A stretch of 64,000 nt of DNA from Streptomyces albus subsp. albus. GTDB lineage: Bacteria; Actinomycetota; Actinomycetes; Streptomycetales; Streptomycetaceae. The stretch spans positions 1 to 64,000 of the forward strand of contig NZ_JOID01000029.1 in NCBI RefSeq assembly GCF_000719865.1. The letters are read 5' to 3'. Shown piece after piece: positions 62,356 through 64,000 of the stretch. The notes beneath the pieces were generated by a model that was not told the DNA's origin, ran no database searches, and was given only the letters and a program-made list of their open reading frames with translations. Positions within the stretch are counted from its first letter, which is position 1; every line of letters begins with the position of its first letter. The translations under genes and the position numbers were made by a program.

Positions 62356-64000
62356 GTGACGCACCACTCGGACCAGCCCTCCGGCGCCGCCGTTCCCTTC
62401 GCCGCGGACCTGGCGGCCCACGGCGACCGCATCGCCCTCATCGCGGCGGACGTCGAGCTGTCCTACCGGGACCTCGCCGCGCGGGTGGCGGCGACGGCCC
62501 GGCGCCTCGGCTCCCGGCGGCGGCTGGTGCTGCTGGCCGGCGCCAACACGGCCGACGCTTTGGTCTTCTACCTCGCGGCCCTCGCCGGGGGCCACCCGCT
62601 GCTGCTCGTCCCCGGCGGCAGCCCCGGAACGCTGGACGCGATGACCAGCGCCTACGACCCGGACGTGGTGATCCGTCCCGTGGACGGCCGGTGGGCCGTG
62701 GAGGAGCGGCACACGGTCTCCGTCCACGACCTGCACCCGGACCTCGCCCTCCTGCTGAGCACCTCCGGATCCACCGGTTCGCCGAAGCTGGTCCGCCTCT
62801 CCCACGAGAATCTTCGGAGCAACGCCGAGGCCATCGCCCGCTACCTGGACATCCGCGTCACCGACCGCGCCGCCACGACGCTGCCCCTGCACTACTGCTA
62901 CGGCCTCTCCGTCGTCAACAGCCATCTGCTGCGCGGCGCCGGGCTCGTCCTCACCGATCTGTCGGTGGCGGACGCCTGCTTCTGGGATCTGTTCCGCGTC
63001 GCCCGCGCCACGACCTTCGCCGCGGTGCCGTACACCTTCGACCTGCTCGACCGGGCCGGCTTCGAGCGGATGCGCCTCCCCCACCTCCGTTACATCACCC
63101 AGGCGGGCGGCCGGCTCGCGCCCGACCGCGTGGCCCGCTACGCCGCCATGGGGCGGCGGGACGGCTGGGACCTGTTCGTCATGTACGGGCAGACCGAGGC
63201 GACCGCGCGCATGGCCTATCTGCCCCCGGAGCTCGCGGAGTCCCGGCCCGAGGCCATCGGCGTCCCGATCCCGGGCGGCTCCCTCCGGCTGCGGCCGCTG
63301 CCCGGCCCGGCCGGCGAGGACAGCGGCGAGGGCACCGGCGAGCTGGTCTACACGGGACCGAACGTGATGCTGGGGTACGCACGGACCCCAGCCGACCTGG
63401 CACGGGGCCGGACCGTCCGCGAACTCCGCACCGGGGACGTCGCGCGCCGCGCCCCGGACGGCCTGTACGAGGTGGTGGGGCGGCACAGCCGGTTCGTCAA
63501 GATCCTCGGGCTCCGGATCGACCCGCAGCAGGTCGAGGCGGTCCTCGGCCGCCACGGCGTCGACGCGTACTGCGCGGGATCCGACGAGGCCCTGGCCGTG
63601 GCCGTCACCGGGGAGGCGGACCCGGTCCGCGTCCGGCGCCTGGTCGCGGACACCTGCGGCCTGCCGCCCCGCGCGGTCCACGTCCGCGTCCTCCCCGAAC
63701 TCCCCCGGCTCGCCACGGGCAAACCGGACTACCGGGCCGTACGGGAGCTGCTCCCCGGTCCCGGCGGGGCCGGGAACGAGGGCGGGAAGACGGCGGAGCC
63801 CGGCGGCGGCCCGGCGCGGCCGCGGACCGTCGGCGCGGCCGGTCTGTGCGCGCTGTACGCGGAGATCCTCGACCGGGACGACGTCACCGAGGACAGCAGC
63901 TTCACCGGCCTCGGCGGCGACTCCCTCTCCTACGTGGAGATGTCCGTACGGCTGGAGGAGGCCCTGGGCCGGCTGCCCGAGAACTGGCACATCCGTCCCA
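62356..64000 (+). CDS. adenylation-carrier protein (NRPS-like), truncated by the window edge
   Basis: At least 548 codons without a stop to the right edge. Residues about 15-480 form an ANL-type adenylation domain: LLLSTSGSTGSPKLVRLSHE (A3), VMYGQTEATARM (A5), LRTGDVARR (A7), VKILGLRI (A8) and LATGKPDYR with the A10 lysine. A carrier domain follows with FTGLGGDSLSYVE, whose Ser takes the phosphopantetheine arm. It therefore activates an acyl or amino acid and loads it in cis. The iron box in front and the Fe importer opposite suggest a role in siderophore synthesis. GTG 62356 is chosen from position; the ribosome site is weak. It may continue into further domains. Confidence 0.85.
   Translation, partial: MTHHSDQPSGAAVPFAADLAAHGDRIALIAADVELSYRDLAARVAATARRLGSRRRLVLLAGANTADALVFYLAALAGGHPLLLVPGGSPGTLDAMTSAYDPDVVIRPVDGRWAVEERHTVSVHDLHPDLALLLSTSGSTGSPKLVRLSHENLRSNAEAIARYLDIRVTDRAATTLPLHYCYGLSVVNSHLLRGAGLVLTDLSVADACFWDLFRVARATTFAAVPYTFDLLDRAGFERMRLPHLRYITQAGGRLAPDRVARYAAMGRRDGWDLFVMYGQTEATARMAYLPPELAESRPEAIGVPIPGGSLRLRPLPGPAGEDSGEGTGELVYTGPNVMLGYARTPADLARGRTVRELRTGDVARRAPDGLYEVVGRHSRFVKILGLRIDPQQVEAVLGRHGVDAYCAGSDEALAVAVTGEADPVRVRRLVADTCGLPPRAVHVRVLPELPRLATGKPDYRAVRELLPGPGGAGNEGGKTAEPGGGPARPRTVGAAGLCALYAEILDRDDVTEDSSFTGLGGDSLSYVEMSVRLEEALGRLPENWHIRP

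Overview
The window is very GC-rich and every well-supported gene has actinobacterial codon bias, with many GTG starts and ATGA/GTGA stop-start overlaps. Snapalysin, a tap-tpg telomere pair, a WhiJ-type HTH/DUF397/methyltransferase trio, ANTAR and SpoIIE phosphatases and DtxR-type iron boxes all point to Streptomyces or a close relative. tap-tpg indicates a linear replicon, so this is probably a chromosome arm or a linear plasmid. No rRNA, tRNA or CRISPR array was seen.

Layout. 0-6.4 kb is a patchy accessory stretch: possible gene tails at the left edge, an SDR enzyme with a divergent Rrf2 regulator and palindromic operator, a frameshifted small gene, an IS256 remnant beside a truncated ORF, a secreted GH5 glycoside hydrolase and a snapalysin protease. 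6.7-14.3 kb: a PrpE-like acyl-CoA synthetase, then a coupled FMO-SDR-MFS operon facing a PucR regulator. 14.6-21.5 kb: a soluble HAMP-repeat hybrid histidine kinase coupled to an ANTAR/GAF/PAS/SpoIIE phosphatase. 21.5-24.7 kb: a GtrA, GT2 and GT-C-like membrane glycosylation set. 24.9-30.5 kb: an aldehyde dehydrogenase, then a quinol nitric oxide reductase operon with a Cys-containing winged-helix regulator.

30.6-34.2 kb: a BBE-type flavoenzyme and the WhiJ-like trio. 34.4-39.7 kb: an unusual PLP enzyme, then a divergent protease/nuclease locus: a trypsin-like peptidase fused to endonuclease I, facing a cytosolic subtilase translationally coupled to a 79-residue propeptide-like protein. 39.9-41.5 kb: a CoA-disulfide reductase-rhodanese fusion behind a CsoR/CstR-type operator. 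41.9-44.9 kb: a SpoIIE phosphatase coupled to a cobalamin-binding protein with the CarH photoreceptor motif but no DNA-binding domain. 45.0-48.0 kb: tpg and tap.

48.1-64.0 kb: small enzymes and regulators (VOC, SnoaL-like, LysR, MerR); a MITE-like element abutting an IS701-like insertion with a TTAG target duplication; an NmrA-like oxidoreductase and TetR regulator sharing twin operators; an ABC exporter with a TetR repressor and a 30-bp perfect palindrome; a membrane-anchored Mrr-type nuclease; and a ferric-iron ABC importer. The importer is divergent, across two iron boxes, from an adenylation-carrier protein gene that runs off the right edge. The two loci most likely to be new biology are the protease/nuclease cassette (35.3-39.7 kb) and the phosphatase/cobalamin-sensor pair (41.9-44.9 kb).
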